Notes: generated from the letters alone by a model not told the origin. A stretch of 64,000 nt of DNA from Geobacter sp. SVR (GCF_016865365.1 NZ_AP024469.1:2200501-2264500); one strand, 5' to 3'; counted from the stretch's first letter, positions 34,029-44,227 are shown. Numbers and translations: made by a program.

Positions 34029-34091
34029 AGTTGCCCCCTGCCGGGCCTCGTTCATCAATCGAGACCGGCAATTTCTTCAACGGAGGCTGTC

Positions 34092-35168
34092 GTGTATATC
34101 GTTATTCTCGCAGGCGGATCAGGAACGAGATTCTGGCCATTATCGAGGGCTGCCAGGCCGAAACAGCTGATTTCGATCACCGGCGACAGGACCATGCTTC
34201 AACGCACGGTGGAGCGGGTGCTGCCCCTCAAGCCGAAGCGTATTCTGATCGTTACCAATGTGCTCCAGGCAGCAGAGACGGAACGGCAGGTGACCCATTA
34301 TCGTGGCGTCGCCATCGATGTGATCGCTGAGCCATGCGCCAGAAATACGGCCCCGGCCATCGGCCTGGCAGCGACCATCATCGCTGCCCACGATCCGGCC
34401 GGCTTGATGGTCGTGCTGCCGGCCGACCATTTCATCAGGAATGAAGAGGCCCTGCGCGAAACGCTCGAATCCGCGGCCCATGCCGCTCGGAACGGGTACC
34501 TGATGACGCTGGGAATCATGCCGTCCCGCCCCGAAACCGGATACGGCTATATCGAGGCCGATATGGACCTTCGCGGGAGCGGACCGTTTCCGGTGCGGCG
34601 TTTCGTTGAAAAGCCCCCCCTGGAGCAGGCCATCCGCTATCTGGACGAAGGCAATTTCTTTTGGAATAGCGGCATGTTCGTCTGGCGGGCCGATACCATC
34701 CTGAGCGAAATCGCGGCCCACATGCCTGCACTGGGACAGGCACTGGCCGGAATCACCTTCAACGGCGATGTCTGGGAACTGTCGGACCTGGACAACCAGA
34801 TCGAGGCTGTCTACAGCGGAGTTGAAAACACCTCGATCGATTACGGCGTGATGGAGCGCTCCGAGCGGGTGCAGGTCGTGCCGGTGGAGATGGGCTGGAG
34901 CGACGTGGGCAGTTGGAGCGCCCTGCCCGAAGTGGTGGAACCGGATGCCGCAGGAACGGTATGCATCAATGCCGCCGGCATGGTTTCAATCGATTCGAGC
35001 GATTGCCTGATATATGCCGATAAACAGATGGTGGCTGCAGTTGGTGTCAATAACCTGATAGTGGTTTCAACCCCCGATGCACTGCTGGTCTGTGAACGAG
35101 ACCGCGCCCAGGAGGTCAAAAAGGTGGTGGAGGAGCTGAACCTCCGCGGCAGCAGCACCTTTCTGTAA
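34092..35168 (+). CDS. manC: Mannose-1-phosphate guanylyltransferase
   Basis: The 358-residue enzyme makes GDP-mannose from GTP and mannose-1-phosphate. It shows the signature LAGGSGTRFWPLSR and PKQL at the N terminus, EPCARNTAPAIGLAA, a VLPADHFI segment, FVEKPPLEQAIRYL, NSGMFVWRAD and the late GWSDVGSWSAL. It lacks the C-terminal isomerase domain of the bifunctional form, consistent with the separate cupin upstream. The start is GTG 34092 with GGAGG five bases upstream. It is followed by a terminator, closing the nucleotide-sugar operon. Confidence 0.94.
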   Translation: MYIVILAGGSGTRFWPLSRAARPKQLISITGDRTMLQRTVERVLPLKPKRILIVTNVLQAAETERQVTHYRGVAIDVIAEPCARNTAPAIGLAATIIAAHDPAGLMVVLPADHFIRNEEALRETLESAAHAARNGYLMTLGIMPSRPETGYGYIEADMDLRGSGPFPVRRFVEKPPLEQAIRYLDEGNFFWNSGMFVWRADTILSEIAAHMPALGQALAGITFNGDVWELSDLDNQIEAVYSGVENTSIDYGVMERSERVQVVPVEMGWSDVGSWSALPEVVEPDAAGTVCINAAGMVSIDSSDCLIYADKQMVAAVGVNNLIVVSTPDALLVCERDRAQEVKKVVEELNLRGSSTFL

Positions 35169-35189
35169 TCACGAGATACCGTTCCGCTG

Positions 35190-35220
35190 AAAAATCCCTC
35201 ACCCCGGTGACGGATTTTTT
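35190..35220 (+). terminator. Rho-independent terminator after manC
   Basis: AAAAATCC..TCACC pairs with GGTGA..GGATTTTT across a CC loop, with one C/C mismatch, and ends in a run of six T. It lies 22 bases after the manC stop and 10 bases before the biotin operator. Confidence 0.82.
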
Positions 35221-35230
35221 AGTGCCATTA

Positions 35231-35263
35231 TTGTCAACTTTCGTCTCATAGTTTGGTTAACCA
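35231..35263. promoter_or_regulatory. Probable BirA operator of the biotin operon
   Basis: TTGTCAACT (35231-35239), a 15-base spacer and GGTTAACCA (35255-35263) form an inverted repeat matching the known BirA consensus TTGTAAACC...GGTTTACAA at 7 of 9 positions in each half, with spacing in the normal range. It lies directly upstream of bioF. The two halves pair with each other at seven of nine positions. A BirA with a DNA-binding domain would be needed elsewhere in the genome. Confidence 0.7.
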
Positions 35264-35275
35264 CTGGTGATGCCC

Positions 35276-36451
35276 ATGCGCGATTCCATACATGATGAAC
35301 TGCAGCAGATACGTAGCCGGGGACTGTACCGGGCGACACGTCTGATTCAGGGGCGGCAAACGGCCCGGGTCACCCTGGAGGGGGGAGAGGTGCTCCTGCT
35401 CTGTTCCAACAACTACCTCGGTCTGGCGGAGCATCCCGCGCTTGCGGAGGCCTCCGTCCGGGCGATCCGGAGCTTCGGAGCCTCCGGCGGCGCCTCGCGC
35501 CTCGTTTCCGGCACCATGGAACTGCACGAGCAGCTCGAGTCGACCGTGGCCGCTTTCAAGGGGACGGAATCCGCTTTGGTCTTTAACAGCGGCTATGCGG
35601 CTAATACCGGTATAATTCCGGCGCTGGTCGGGCGCGGGGACGTGATCTTCAGCGACCGCCTCAATCATGCCAGCATCGTCGATGGTGCTTTGCTCTCCGG
35701 AGCCCGGTTGGTGCGGTATCCCCATAATGACGTGAATGCTCTGGCCCGGCTGATGACGAAACATCGCGGTAGCGGGCGCTGCCTGATTGTGACTGACGGC
35801 GTGTTCAGCATGGATGGCGATCTGGCTCCGCTCTCCGCTCTGGCTGAACTCAAGCATCGCCACGACGCCCTGCTGATGATCGACGATGCCCATGGCTGCG
35901 GCGTGCTGGGGGCAGGGGGCAGGGGCTCTGCCGAGCTTTTGGGGGTGATGGAGGAGACAGACATCCATGTGGGCACCCTCGGCAAAGCCATGGGGAGTTT
36001 CGGCGCCTATGCGGCGGTTTCTTCCGAGATGCGCGAGCTGCTGATCAACCGTGCCCGCAGCTTTATCTTTTCAACCTCGCTGCCCCCTGCGGTACTGGCC
36101 GCATCCGTGGCCGCACTGGAGATTGTGGCCTCTCCGGAGGGAACGGGCCTGAGGAAGAGGCTTTGTGACAATGCCGTCCTGTTCAGGCAACTGTTGGCCG
36201 GGCACGGATTCGCGGTCGGCGACAGCAGTACGCAAATCATTCCGATCATGTGCGGAGATGCGCAGGTTACCATGAGATTTTCAGAGGAACTGCTGCATGA
36301 GGGGGTGTTTGTCCAGGGAATTCGTCCTCCCACGGTGCCTGCCAACAGCTGCCGGCTGCGTTGTACGGTCATGGCCACCCATTCCCGCGAAGATCTCACC
36401 TGGGCTGCCGGGCGGATTGCAGCGGCAGGCCGGCGTCTGGGGGTTGTCTGA
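35276..36451 (+). CDS. bioF: 8-amino-7-oxononanoate synthase
   Basis: This 391-residue pyridoxal-phosphate enzyme condenses pimeloyl-ACP with alanine, the first step of the late biotin pathway. Family segments are [52 protein letters not shown] and the cofactor lysine in [14 protein letters not shown]. Three starts are possible; ATG 35276 is preferred because GGTGAT at 35266-35271 matches the 3' part of the anti-Shine-Dalgarno sequence, with GTG 35267 and ATG 35270 as alternatives. It lies 13 bases after the BirA operator and overlaps bioH by one base. Confidence 0.94.
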   Translation: MRDSIHDELQQIRSRGLYRATRLIQGRQTARVTLEGGEVLLLCSNNYLGLAEHPALAEASVRAIRSFGASGGASRLVSGTMELHEQLESTVAAFKGTESALVFNSGYAANTGIIPALVGRGDVIFSDRLNHASIVDGALLSGARLVRYPHNDVNALARLMTKHRGSGRCLIVTDGVFSMDGDLAPLSALAELKHRHDALLMIDDAHGCGVLGAGGRGSAELLGVMEETDIHVGTLGKAMGSFGAYAAVSSEMRELLINRARSFIFSTSLPPAVLAASVAALEIVASPEGTGLRKRLCDNAVLFRQLLAGHGFAVGDSSTQIIPIMCGDAQVTMRFSEELLHEGVFVQGIRPPTVPANSCRLRCTVMATHSREDLTWAAGRIAAAGRRLGVV

Positions 36452-37266
36452 TGGCCTGGTTCGCTGCTCGGGACGGAAAAGGCCTGTGGTACGAGGATCA
36501 CGGCCAGGGACCTGCGGTGGTGCTGCTGCATGGCTGGTGCATGTCATCTGCGATATGGCAGCTTCAAGTGCAGTCCCTTTGCCGTTCGTTCCGTATCATC
36601 GCCCCTGATCTGCGCGGCCACGGCAGATCGGAATATGACAGTGGCGACTGCAGTCTGGCGCAATTTTCCGAGGATACGGCCGCGCTGATTCAGTATTTGG
36701 ATCTGGAGCATGTTTTTCTGGTCGGGTGGTCGCTGGGGGGGCAGGTGGCGCTGGAGGCCACCCGGCTGGTGCGGGAACGCTTGGCCGGCCTGGTACTGGT
36801 GGGTGCAACTCCCTGTTTCACCGCCTCGGAGAGTTTTCCACATGGCCTGGGACGGATGGAGGCCGACGGCATGGCGCTCAAGGTCAGGCGCAATATCGTA
36901 CGGGCGCTGGAAGGGTTCACGGCGCGCATGTTCTCTGCCGGGGAGCTGGACGAGCCGCAGCGTGCCGAGCAGGTACGCCGGGTACTGGACCGGGTGCCTG
37001 TCCCCGAGACGAGCGTTGCCCTGGAGAGCCTCCAGTCCCTGGCTGATGCCGATCTGCGGCCGCTGCTTTCTGCAATCGATCTGCCGACGCTGATCATCAA
37101 CGGCGATATGGATCGGATCTGCCTGCCGGCAGCATCCGATTACCTGGCTCGTCATATTCCTACCAGCCGGCAGGTGATCCTGCCGGGGGTCGCGCATGCG
37201 CCCTTCCTGAGCAGGCCGGAGGAGTTCAACGACCACCTGAGCCGGTTCATCTCGGAGGTGCTGTGA
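36451..37266 (+). CDS. bioH: BioH-like carboxylesterase (alpha/beta hydrolase)
   Basis: The 271-residue alpha/beta hydrolase has the nucleophile elbow GWSLGG identical to that of BioH, a catalytic Asp in NGDMDRICLP and a catalytic His in PGVAHAPF. BioH removes the methyl group from pimeloyl-ACP methyl ester, closing the fatty-acid-derived route to pimelate. Its position between bioF and bioC makes this assignment strong although the family is large. ATG 36451 overlaps the bioF stop (TGATG); the stop overlaps the GTG start of bioC. Confidence 0.86.
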   Translation: MAWFAARDGKGLWYEDHGQGPAVVLLHGWCMSSAIWQLQVQSLCRSFRIIAPDLRGHGRSEYDSGDCSLAQFSEDTAALIQYLDLEHVFLVGWSLGGQVALEATRLVRERLAGLVLVGATPCFTASESFPHGLGRMEADGMALKVRRNIVRALEGFTARMFSAGELDEPQRAEQVRRVLDRVPVPETSVALESLQSLADADLRPLLSAIDLPTLIINGDMDRICLPAASDYLARHIPTSRQVILPGVAHAPFLSRPEEFNDHLSRFISEVL

Positions 37267-38075
37267 ACACGGGGGCCGCAAAGGAAAGGGTCGGCAGCTC
37301 TTTTCATCGTCAGGCCGCCGAATACGACCGTCATACGGTTGTACAGAAGCGGGTGATTGCCCGCCTTGACGAATTGATTGCACATCATGCGTCCAGAGAG
37401 CCCTTGCGGTTGTTGGATATCGGCTGCGGAACCGGCGGCCTGCTGGCTGCCATGCAGAAGCGTTATCCGCTCTCCGGCCTGTGCGGCCTCGATCTGGCCT
37501 TCAACATGTCCCATATGGCATCCTCCCGTTTCGACGGGGCTGCCCTGATCGTTAATGGCGATGCTGAACGGCTTCCTTTTTGCGATCAGGCCTTTGACCT
37601 GGTCGTCTCCGCCTCCACGCTGCAGTGGGTGCCGCGACTGGACCGCTGTTTTCGGGAGTTCCACCGAGTGTCGAGTGGAGATGGGCTGATATGCGTTGCC
37701 TTCTTTGGAGAAAAGACCCTGTGGGAGCTTCAGGCAAGCTACCGGGAAGCGCTGAGGCGCGGCGGCATCGAGGAGCGCAGTAGCAGGCTGCGCCGATTCA
37801 TGACACGGGACGAAGTGGCGCAGGCGCTCTCGGGACTCGGCTTCAGACAGCTGACAGTGACAAGTGAAATCGAGCTGGAGCAGCATGCCGATGTTCCCGA
37901 TCTGCTGCGCGCCATCAAGGGGACCGGGGCCGCTACACCGGCAGGGAGCGCTGCGGGGGGCTTGGGATGGCGCAGGGTGCTGAACGATATGGCAGATATC
38001 TACCGGTCGAGATTCATGCAGAACGGGAAGATACCGGCCACCTACGAAGTCATCTACGTCATCGCACGCGGCTGA
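37263..38075 (+). CDS. bioC: Malonyl-ACP O-methyltransferase
   Basis: This 270-residue SAM-dependent enzyme methylates malonyl-ACP so that fatty acid synthesis can build pimeloyl-ACP. It begins with the BioC-type VGSSFHRQAAEYDRHTVVQ, then has SAM motif I LLDIGCGTGGLLAAM and the post-motif segments LIVNGDAERLPF and DLVVSASTLQWV. The start is GTG 37263 with GGAGG four bases before it, overlapping bioH. BioF, BioH and BioC give a pimelate entry and the first condensation; bioA, bioD and bioB are not in the window. Confidence 0.92.
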   Translation: MNTGAAKERVGSSFHRQAAEYDRHTVVQKRVIARLDELIAHHASREPLRLLDIGCGTGGLLAAMQKRYPLSGLCGLDLAFNMSHMASSRFDGAALIVNGDAERLPFCDQAFDLVVSASTLQWVPRLDRCFREFHRVSSGDGLICVAFFGEKTLWELQASYREALRRGGIEERSSRLRRFMTRDEVAQALSGLGFRQLTVTSEIELEQHADVPDLLRAIKGTGAATPAGSAAGGLGWRRVLNDMADIYRSRFMQNGKIPATYEVIYVIARG

Positions 38076-38123
38076 ACGGATGAAATTCCGGCTTTTATCA
38101 GCCCTGGCAACAGCGTGTGAATT

Positions 38124-39119
38124 TCAGGTACCCGACAGGTAGAGGGACTCGCTGAAATGGCAGGCGGCATGGTGAGAGGGGAGCTTTTCATCCAGCCCCG
38201 GCGTTTGCCGGCGGCAGATATCCTGGGCATAGCGGCAGCGGGGATGAAAGCGGCAGCCGGAAGGTATAGCGAGCGGAGAAGGGATGTCCCCCTGCAGGAG
38301 CAGCCCCTTCTCGTCCTGTTTCCGGTTGATCTTGGGAATGGCCGAGATGAGCGCTTCGGTATAGGGGTGCAGACAGCGGCGGAACAGCATCGATGCAGGG
38401 GCGCTCTCAACGACGATGCCGAGGTACATGATGATTATCCGGTCGCAGATGTGCCGCAGTACGGAAAGGTCATGGGAAATGATCATCAGCGACAGGTCGT
38501 AGGCCGACTTCATCTCCTGCAGCAGATTGATGATCTGGGCCTGGATGGAGACATCCAGCGACGATACCGGCTCGTCGGCGATGATGATTTCGGGGGAGGC
38601 GGCCAAAGCGCGTGCGATTCCGATGCGCTGGCGCTGGCCTCCGGAGAATTCGTGCGGAAAACGGTTGATGTGTTCCGCGGGAAGACCGACCTTTGCCATG
38701 ATGTCCTCGACCGACCCGCGCCGCGATGCGGCATCCCCCGAGCGTGCGATTACCAGCGGCTCGGCAATGATGTCGCCGACGCGCATGCGGGGATTCAGCG
38801 AGGAGAACGGGTCCTGAAAGATCATCTGTGTCTGGCGACGGAAGTCTGCCCGTGCTGCGGACGATAACCCCGTAACAGTGGTGCCGTGGTACTGCACCTG
38901 CCCACCGTCCATTGTGACCAGCCCTGCCAGGATCTTGCCCAAGGTGGACTTGCCGCAGCCCGATTCCCCGGCTATTCCCAGGATCTCTCCTCGCCGCAAT
39001 TCAAGAGAAACACCGTCCAGAGCGGTCAGCATGCCGGCGGGCGCCGTCAGCCCGGCTGTCACTTTGTAACGTTTGCGAAGATCTTCTCCGCTGAGTACGC
39101 TTTCGTATTCCGTAGTCAT
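38124..39119 (-). CDS. dppF: Peptide/nickel-type ABC transporter ATP-binding protein (DppF/OppF family)
   Basis: The 331-residue ATPase has Walker A GESGCGKST, the Q-loop IFQDPFSSLNPRM, signature FSGGQRQRIGIARAL, Walker B IIADEPVSSLDV and a C-terminal Cys-bearing peptide-transporter tail (CRFHPRCRYAQDIC), typical of Dpp/Opp ATPases that carry an iron-sulfur-like Cys cluster. The start at 39119 overlaps the upstream ATPase by ATGA. Only the two ATPase subunits are present; no permease or solute-binding gene lies nearby, so their partners must be elsewhere or have been lost. Confidence 0.9.
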   Translation of the reverse strand: MTTEYESVLSGEDLRKRYKVTAGLTAPAGMLTALDGVSLELRRGEILGIAGESGCGKSTLGKILAGLVTMDGGQVQYHGTTVTGLSSAARADFRRQTQMIFQDPFSSLNPRMRVGDIIAEPLVIARSGDAASRRGSVEDIMAKVGLPAEHINRFPHEFSGGQRQRIGIARALAASPEIIIADEPVSSLDVSIQAQIINLLQEMKSAYDLSLMIISHDLSVLRHICDRIIIMYLGIVVESAPASMLFRRCLHPYTEALISAIPKINRKQDEKGLLLQGDIPSPLAIPSGCRFHPRCRYAQDICRRQTPGLDEKLPSHHAACHFSESLYLSGT

Positions 39120-40075
39120 GGCAGATTCCAGCAGCGGACATGGTGTCCGGGGGATATCTCCCGGAGTTCGGGCAGTTCCTGCCGGCATTCTGGCAAGGAA
39201 ACAGGACAGCGGTCGCAGAAACCGCAGCCCCGGGAAGCGGCCGTGATTCCGGGGGGCTGCCCGGCCAGCGTGGCCAGGGGCTTGCCCGGTTCGGCATTCT
39301 GGGGAAGGGATGCCAGCAAGGCCCGGGTGTAGGGGTGCCCGGGATGACGGAGCAGTTCCGCGCTGGGGGCAGACTCCACGATGCGCCCCGCGTACATGAC
39401 GCAGGTGCGGTCGGATCGTTCCGCCACAATCCCGAGATCGTGGGTGATCAGGAGTATTCCCATGTCCACGGAACGGCGCAACGAGTCGATCAGTTCCAGG
39501 ATCTGGGCCTGGATGGTCACATCCAGGGCGGTGGTCGGCTCATCGGCGATCAGCAGGGCCGGGTCGCAGGCCAGGGCCATGGCGATCATGACCCGCTGGC
39601 GCATGCCGCCGCTTAACTGGTGGGGGTAATCCCGCATACGGTCGCCTGCTGCGGGAATGCCGACGACCTGGAGCAATTCCGTGGCTTTTTCGGCGGCTTT
39701 GGTACGGTTCAGGGCACGATGCAGTCTGAGCGGTTCCGTAAGCTGGTCTCCGATGCGCAGAACCGGATTCAGCGAGGTCATGGGTTCCTGAAAGACCATG
39801 GAGATGCGGCTGCCCCGGATCGAGCGCATGTCCTGATCGGCCAGGGAGAGAAGGTCGCAGCCGTCGAAGGTGATGCTTCCCGACCGGATGAACCCCGGCG
39901 GGGGGACCAGACGCATTACAGAGAGAGCGGTCATGGATTTGCCCGATCCCGATTCACCCACCAGCGCAACCGTCTCCCCCTTTTCAATAGAGAAGCTCAC
40001 TCCGTTGACGGCGGGAAGGGGGCCAGCAGCGGTCCTGAAGCAGGTATGCAGGTTGTCGATGGAAAGCAGGGACAT
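39116..40075 (-). CDS. dppD: Peptide/nickel-type ABC transporter ATP-binding protein (DppD/OppD family)
   Basis: This 319-residue ATPase has Walker [10 protein letters not shown], the Q-loop [13 protein letters not shown], signature [15 protein letters not shown], Walker [13 protein letters not shown] and a Cys-rich C terminus ([14 protein letters not shown]). It should pair with the downstream DppF-like subunit. The ATG at 40075 has AGGA nine bases before it; an ATG at 40096 would add seven residues. Substrate type (peptide, nickel or other) cannot be read from the ATPases. Confidence 0.9.
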   Translation of the reverse strand: MSLLSIDNLHTCFRTAAGPLPAVNGVSFSIEKGETVALVGESGSGKSMTALSVMRLVPPPGFIRSGSITFDGCDLLSLADQDMRSIRGSRISMVFQEPMTSLNPVLRIGDQLTEPLRLHRALNRTKAAEKATELLQVVGIPAAGDRMRDYPHQLSGGMRQRVMIAMALACDPALLIADEPTTALDVTIQAQILELIDSLRRSVDMGILLITHDLGIVAERSDRTCVMYAGRIVESAPSAELLRHPGHPYTRALLASLPQNAEPGKPLATLAGQPPGITAASRGCGFCDRCPVSLPECRQELPELREISPGHHVRCWNLP

Positions 40076-40495
40076 TGTGGGATTCCTGAAAGTCATATCC
40101 GCGTGTGTTTTGCCGCTTCAAGCATCCCGGTCGGGAAGATGACCGGCGAATAGTACCACCTTCCGCCGTACCGGGGCAACTCTTACTCGCACGGTAGGTG
40201 CGGTGGGTACAGAAGGGCTTTTGCTCCTGCGAGCCGGTCCTGCCCTGCCCGATTCGGCAGACAAGCTGCTTAGCACCCATGGATGAAGCTATCTCAGCGA
40301 AGGCACCCTGAGAAACGGATCGTCCTCGGTCGCGAATTCTGCAGTTCTGCGTCTGGCTCACCACTCCGGCATTCCGATAAGGCAACCCGCTGCCAAAACA
40401 AAAACATTAATGAAATTAAACCGAGGCAGCCATCAAAAAAATTGACATGATGCCGGTATATGTGATTGTATCACCAAGTTTTGCGGTTATTACTG
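40076..40495. other. Non-coding stretch between the dpp-type ATPases and the SpoIID-like gene
   Basis: No convincing gene lies here. It holds a possible promoter for the SpoIID-like gene at its right end and several short inverted repeats, for example CGGTC...GACCG near 40128-40145 and TCTCAG...CTGAGA at 40292-40313. On the minus strand the segment contains a 52-codon open frame ending at 40118 that could be a gene remnant, and open frames are otherwise poor. No known riboswitch consensus was matched. Confidence 0.5.
40442..40471 (+). promoter_or_regulatory. Possible sigma-70-type promoter of the SpoIID-like gene
   Basis: An exact TTGACA (40442-40447), preceded by an A-tract, has TTGTAT 18 bases further (40466-40471). 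The -10 element is weak (three of six matches), so this is tentative. The start would be about 18 bases before the ATG at 40496. Confidence 0.4.
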
Positions 40496-41620
40496 ATGCG
40501 TATATCATTGTTGATAATAGTGGCTCTTGCCGTTGTTTTTCTAGGAGGGGATCTGCACCTGCAGGCCGCCGTCGCTCCCAGTGAAACGATACGCGTTGCC
40601 ATTGTCAAAAATGCAGGCACCGTGGTTGTCGACGGCGACGGCCTGCTGGCTACGCGCGAAACCGGCGAGGCGGTGGCGCTTGTTCCTCCGGTCAGCATCA
40701 CCGGTGGAAGGGACCAGCTGATTGTCAACGGCACCGCGTTTCGCCAGCTCACCTTTGCTGCATCTTCAGCGGTAAAAATCAACGGCAAGCCTTATCGCGG
40801 CATGGTTGAGATTCTTCCCGGCGAGAAGGGACTGCTGGCAGTCAACCAGCTGCCCCTGGAAGATTATCTGGTCGGCCTGATCAACTGCGAGATATCATCG
40901 GCATGGCCCATCGAGGCGGTCAAGGCCCAGGCGGTGATTGCCAGAACCTACGCCCTCAACCGCAAGGCGGCTCGTAAGAATGCGGTGTATCATCTTGAAT
41001 CGTCCGTCATGGACCAGGTGTATGATGGTTGCCTGATCGAAGACAGCCGGGCGCGACGGGCCGTTGAAGAAACTGCCGGAGAAGTGCTGACTTACAACAA
41101 ATCGATCATTCAGGCCTTCTATCACTCCAGTTGCGGCGGAAAAACGGAAGCTGCGGAGAATGTATGGGGAGCATCGGTGCCATACTTGAAAGGGGTCGAG
41201 TGCGAATACTGCCTGACCAACCCCTCGACCTCCTGGGAACAGAAGCTCACCTTGAAGGATATCGACGAGAAGCTCAGAGCCGCCGGCTACAAGGTAACGG
41301 GGGTGACCGACCTCAGGCCCGGACCTCGTAACGAACGGGGGCGTTTGCGGAATATCAGGGCAGTATCCGGCCAGGGTGAGGTTGCCATCAGCGGCGATCA
41401 GTTCCGCAAGGCCATCGGTTATGGTATCATTAAAAGTACCAATTTCGTGGTGAAGGTCGCCAACGGAGAAGCGGTCTTTTCCGGCTACGGCAACGGCCAC
41501 GGCGTCGGACTGTGCCAGTGGGGTGCCAAACAGCGCGCCCTGGATGGATTCGGATACGCCGAAATTCTGACGTACTACTATCCCGGCACCCAGCTGAAAA
41601 GGTTCTTTGAAATTAGCTGA
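40496..41620 (+). CDS. SpoIID/LytB domain protein
   Basis: The 374-residue protein starts with a hydrophobic export segment (LLIIVALAVVFLGGDL) and then carries a SpoIID/LytB domain. The family segments are LPLEDYLVGLINCEISSAWPIEAVKAQAVIARTYAL near residues 125-160, YHSSCGGKTEAAENVWG near residue 214 and the terminal GYGNGHGVGLCQWGAK. In spore formers SpoIID cleaves peptidoglycan; in non-spore-forming bacteria the domain is linked to wall remodelling or amidase stimulation, and the role here is unknown. The ATG at 40496 lacks a strong Shine-Dalgarno sequence; TTG 40466 is an in-frame alternative. Confidence 0.86.
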   Translation: MRISLLIIVALAVVFLGGDLHLQAAVAPSETIRVAIVKNAGTVVVDGDGLLATRETGEAVALVPPVSITGGRDQLIVNGTAFRQLTFAASSAVKINGKPYRGMVEILPGEKGLLAVNQLPLEDYLVGLINCEISSAWPIEAVKAQAVIARTYALNRKAARKNAVYHLESSVMDQVYDGCLIEDSRARRAVEETAGEVLTYNKSIIQAFYHSSCGGKTEAAENVWGASVPYLKGVECEYCLTNPSTSWEQKLTLKDIDEKLRAAGYKVTGVTDLRPGPRNERGRLRNIRAVSGQGEVAISGDQFRKAIGYGIIKSTNFVVKVANGEAVFSGYGNGHGVGLCQWGAKQRALDGFGYAEILTYYYPGTQLKRFFEIS

Positions 41621-41633
41621 CAGGTATCATTGC

Positions 41634-42665
41634 ATGCTCGTTGCAGAATTTGATTATCATCTCCCGCCGGAGCTGATCGCCCGCGTTCCATCCCCGCAGC
41701 GGGGCGCTTCCCGTCTGATGCACCTGGAGCGGCAGAGCGCTGCCGTTGGCCACGACATTTTCACCAACATTCCGTCCTATCTGAGGCCATCGGATCTGCT
41801 GGTGATGAACGATACCAGGGTGATTCCTGCCCGCCTTTCCGGCCACAAGGCGACCGGCGGGAAGGTTGAGATCTTTCTCCTGCGCCGCGATGACGGCTTG
41901 TCCGAGAGCTGGATATGTCTCATCCGCCCTTCCCGAGGCATCAGGGACGGTCAGGAAATCACATTTGCATCCGGCATGGCAGCCCGTGTGTGCGGGCGCA
42001 GAGATGCCGAAACCTGGCGGGTCGAATTCCGGGGAGATGAACCGTTCCCTGCTTGGCTGGAGCGCGAGGGGCAGATACCCTTACCCCCCTATCTTCTGCG
42101 GGAAGCCGACCATCTGGACCGGGAGCGTTACCAGACAGTGTTCGCCCAGGTTCCGGGGGCCGTTGCCGCACCCACGGCCGGACTCCATTTTACCCGGGAG
42201 CTCTTGAATGATCTTGAACAGACGGGTATCCAATCGGTCTTCCTGACCCTGCATACCGGTTTGGGGACGTTTCAGCCGGTCCGCACCGAGCGTGTGGAAG
42301 ATCACCGCATCCACACCGAATATTACTCGATTCCCCAAGGCACAGCAGACGCGATCTCCGCGACGCGAGAGCGGGGCGGGCGGGTGATTGCGGTGGGAAC
42401 CACAACCGCCAGAACCCTGGAATACGCTGCCGACGGTCAGGGGGGCGTCCGAGCCGGCCAAGGCGAGGCTGACATTTTCATCTATCCCGGCTACCGTTTT
42501 ACTGTTGTCGATGCACTTGTCACCAATTTTCATCTGCCGGAATCCACGCTGCTCATGCTGGTATCGGCTCTGGCCGGCAAAGACTTCGTGCTGGCCGGCT
42601 ACCGGGAGGCGATCGAGAGAGGGTATCGCTTTTACAGCTACGGCGATGCTATGCTCATCACCTGA
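41634..42665 (+). CDS. queA: S-adenosylmethionine:tRNA ribosyltransferase-isomerase
   Basis: The 343-residue enzyme transfers and isomerises the ribosyl moiety of SAM onto preQ1-modified tRNA to give epoxyqueuosine. Segments typical of QueA are FDYHLPPELIARVPSPQRGASRL, LLVMNDTRVIPARL, APTAGLHFTRELL, LHTGLGTFQPV, VGTTTARTLE and LVTNFHLPESTLLMLV. The ATG at 41634 fits the family N terminus and has CAGG about ten bases upstream; ATG 41607 would add nine residues. tgt follows 59 bases downstream, so tRNA queuosine genes are grouped. Confidence 0.95.
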   Translation: MLVAEFDYHLPPELIARVPSPQRGASRLMHLERQSAAVGHDIFTNIPSYLRPSDLLVMNDTRVIPARLSGHKATGGKVEIFLLRRDDGLSESWICLIRPSRGIRDGQEITFASGMAARVCGRRDAETWRVEFRGDEPFPAWLEREGQIPLPPYLLREADHLDRERYQTVFAQVPGAVAAPTAGLHFTRELLNDLEQTGIQSVFLTLHTGLGTFQPVRTERVEDHRIHTEYYSIPQGTADAISATRERGGRVIAVGTTTARTLEYAADGQGGVRAGQGEADIFIYPGYRFTVVDALVTNFHLPESTLLMLVSALAGKDFVLAGYREAIERGYRFYSYGDAMLIT

Positions 42666-42682
42666 ACCTCCTTCTCTTATAG

Positions 42683-43840
<1,158 letters not shown>

Positions 43841-43862
43841 GATCTTAAAGGAGGATAGTTCT

Positions 43863-44186
43863 ATGTTGGGTTTAGCGTTTGCAATGGCAGGTCCCCCGGG
43901 TGGGGCAGCAGGGTCTACCGGCGGTATGGCTGCATTCCAGCAGATCATTCCGTTGGTGTTCATGTTCGCAATTTTCTACTTTCTGCTGATCCGTCCCCAG
44001 CAGAAGAAGGCCAAAGAGCACAAGGCGCTGCTTGACGCTATCAAGAAGGGTGATATTGTTATCACCGCCGGCGGCGTTCACGGTAAGGTAACTTCCGTGG
44101 ATGACAACATCGTTTCCCTTGAAATCGCCACCGGAGTCGTCATCAAGATCAACAAGCCTTATATCGCCTCGATCAAGAGGGATTAG
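43863..44186 (+). CDS. yajC: Preprotein translocase subunit YajC
   Basis: The 107-residue protein has one N-terminal membrane segment (IIPLVFMFAIFYFLLIRPQQKK) and a cytoplasmic domain with GDIVITAGGVHGKVTSVDDNIV, as in all YajC proteins. It forms a complex with SecD and SecF that supports SecYEG-dependent export. The Shine-Dalgarno sequence AAAGGAGG is one of the strongest in the window. secD begins 105 bases downstream, past a hairpin. Confidence 0.95.
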   Translation: MLGLAFAMAGPPGGAAGSTGGMAAFQQIIPLVFMFAIFYFLLIRPQQKKAKEHKALLDAIKKGDIVITAGGVHGKVTSVDDNIVSLEIATGVVIKINKPYIASIKRD

Positions 44187-44227
44187 CTTCCCGAGATCCG
44201 CCACCATGGCGGCTTCTGACGATGACC

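Noticed and set aside
40118-40276. Minus-strand 52-codon open frame in the gene-poor region, ending ...VVLFAGHLPDRDA
   Set aside because: It starts only with GTG, has no Shine-Dalgarno sequence and no recognised family; noted as a possible remnant only.
40290-40315. TPP-riboswitch-like string (GGGTGC and GCTGAGA on the minus strand)
   Set aside because: The remaining conserved parts of the thi box (the ACCTGAT and GCGNAGGGA regions) are absent; the similarity is explained by a short inverted repeat.
39984-40385. Minus-strand 133-codon frame reaching into the dppD-like gene from the intergenic stretch
   Set aside because: It overlaps the ATPase gene in another frame and shows no plausible domain.
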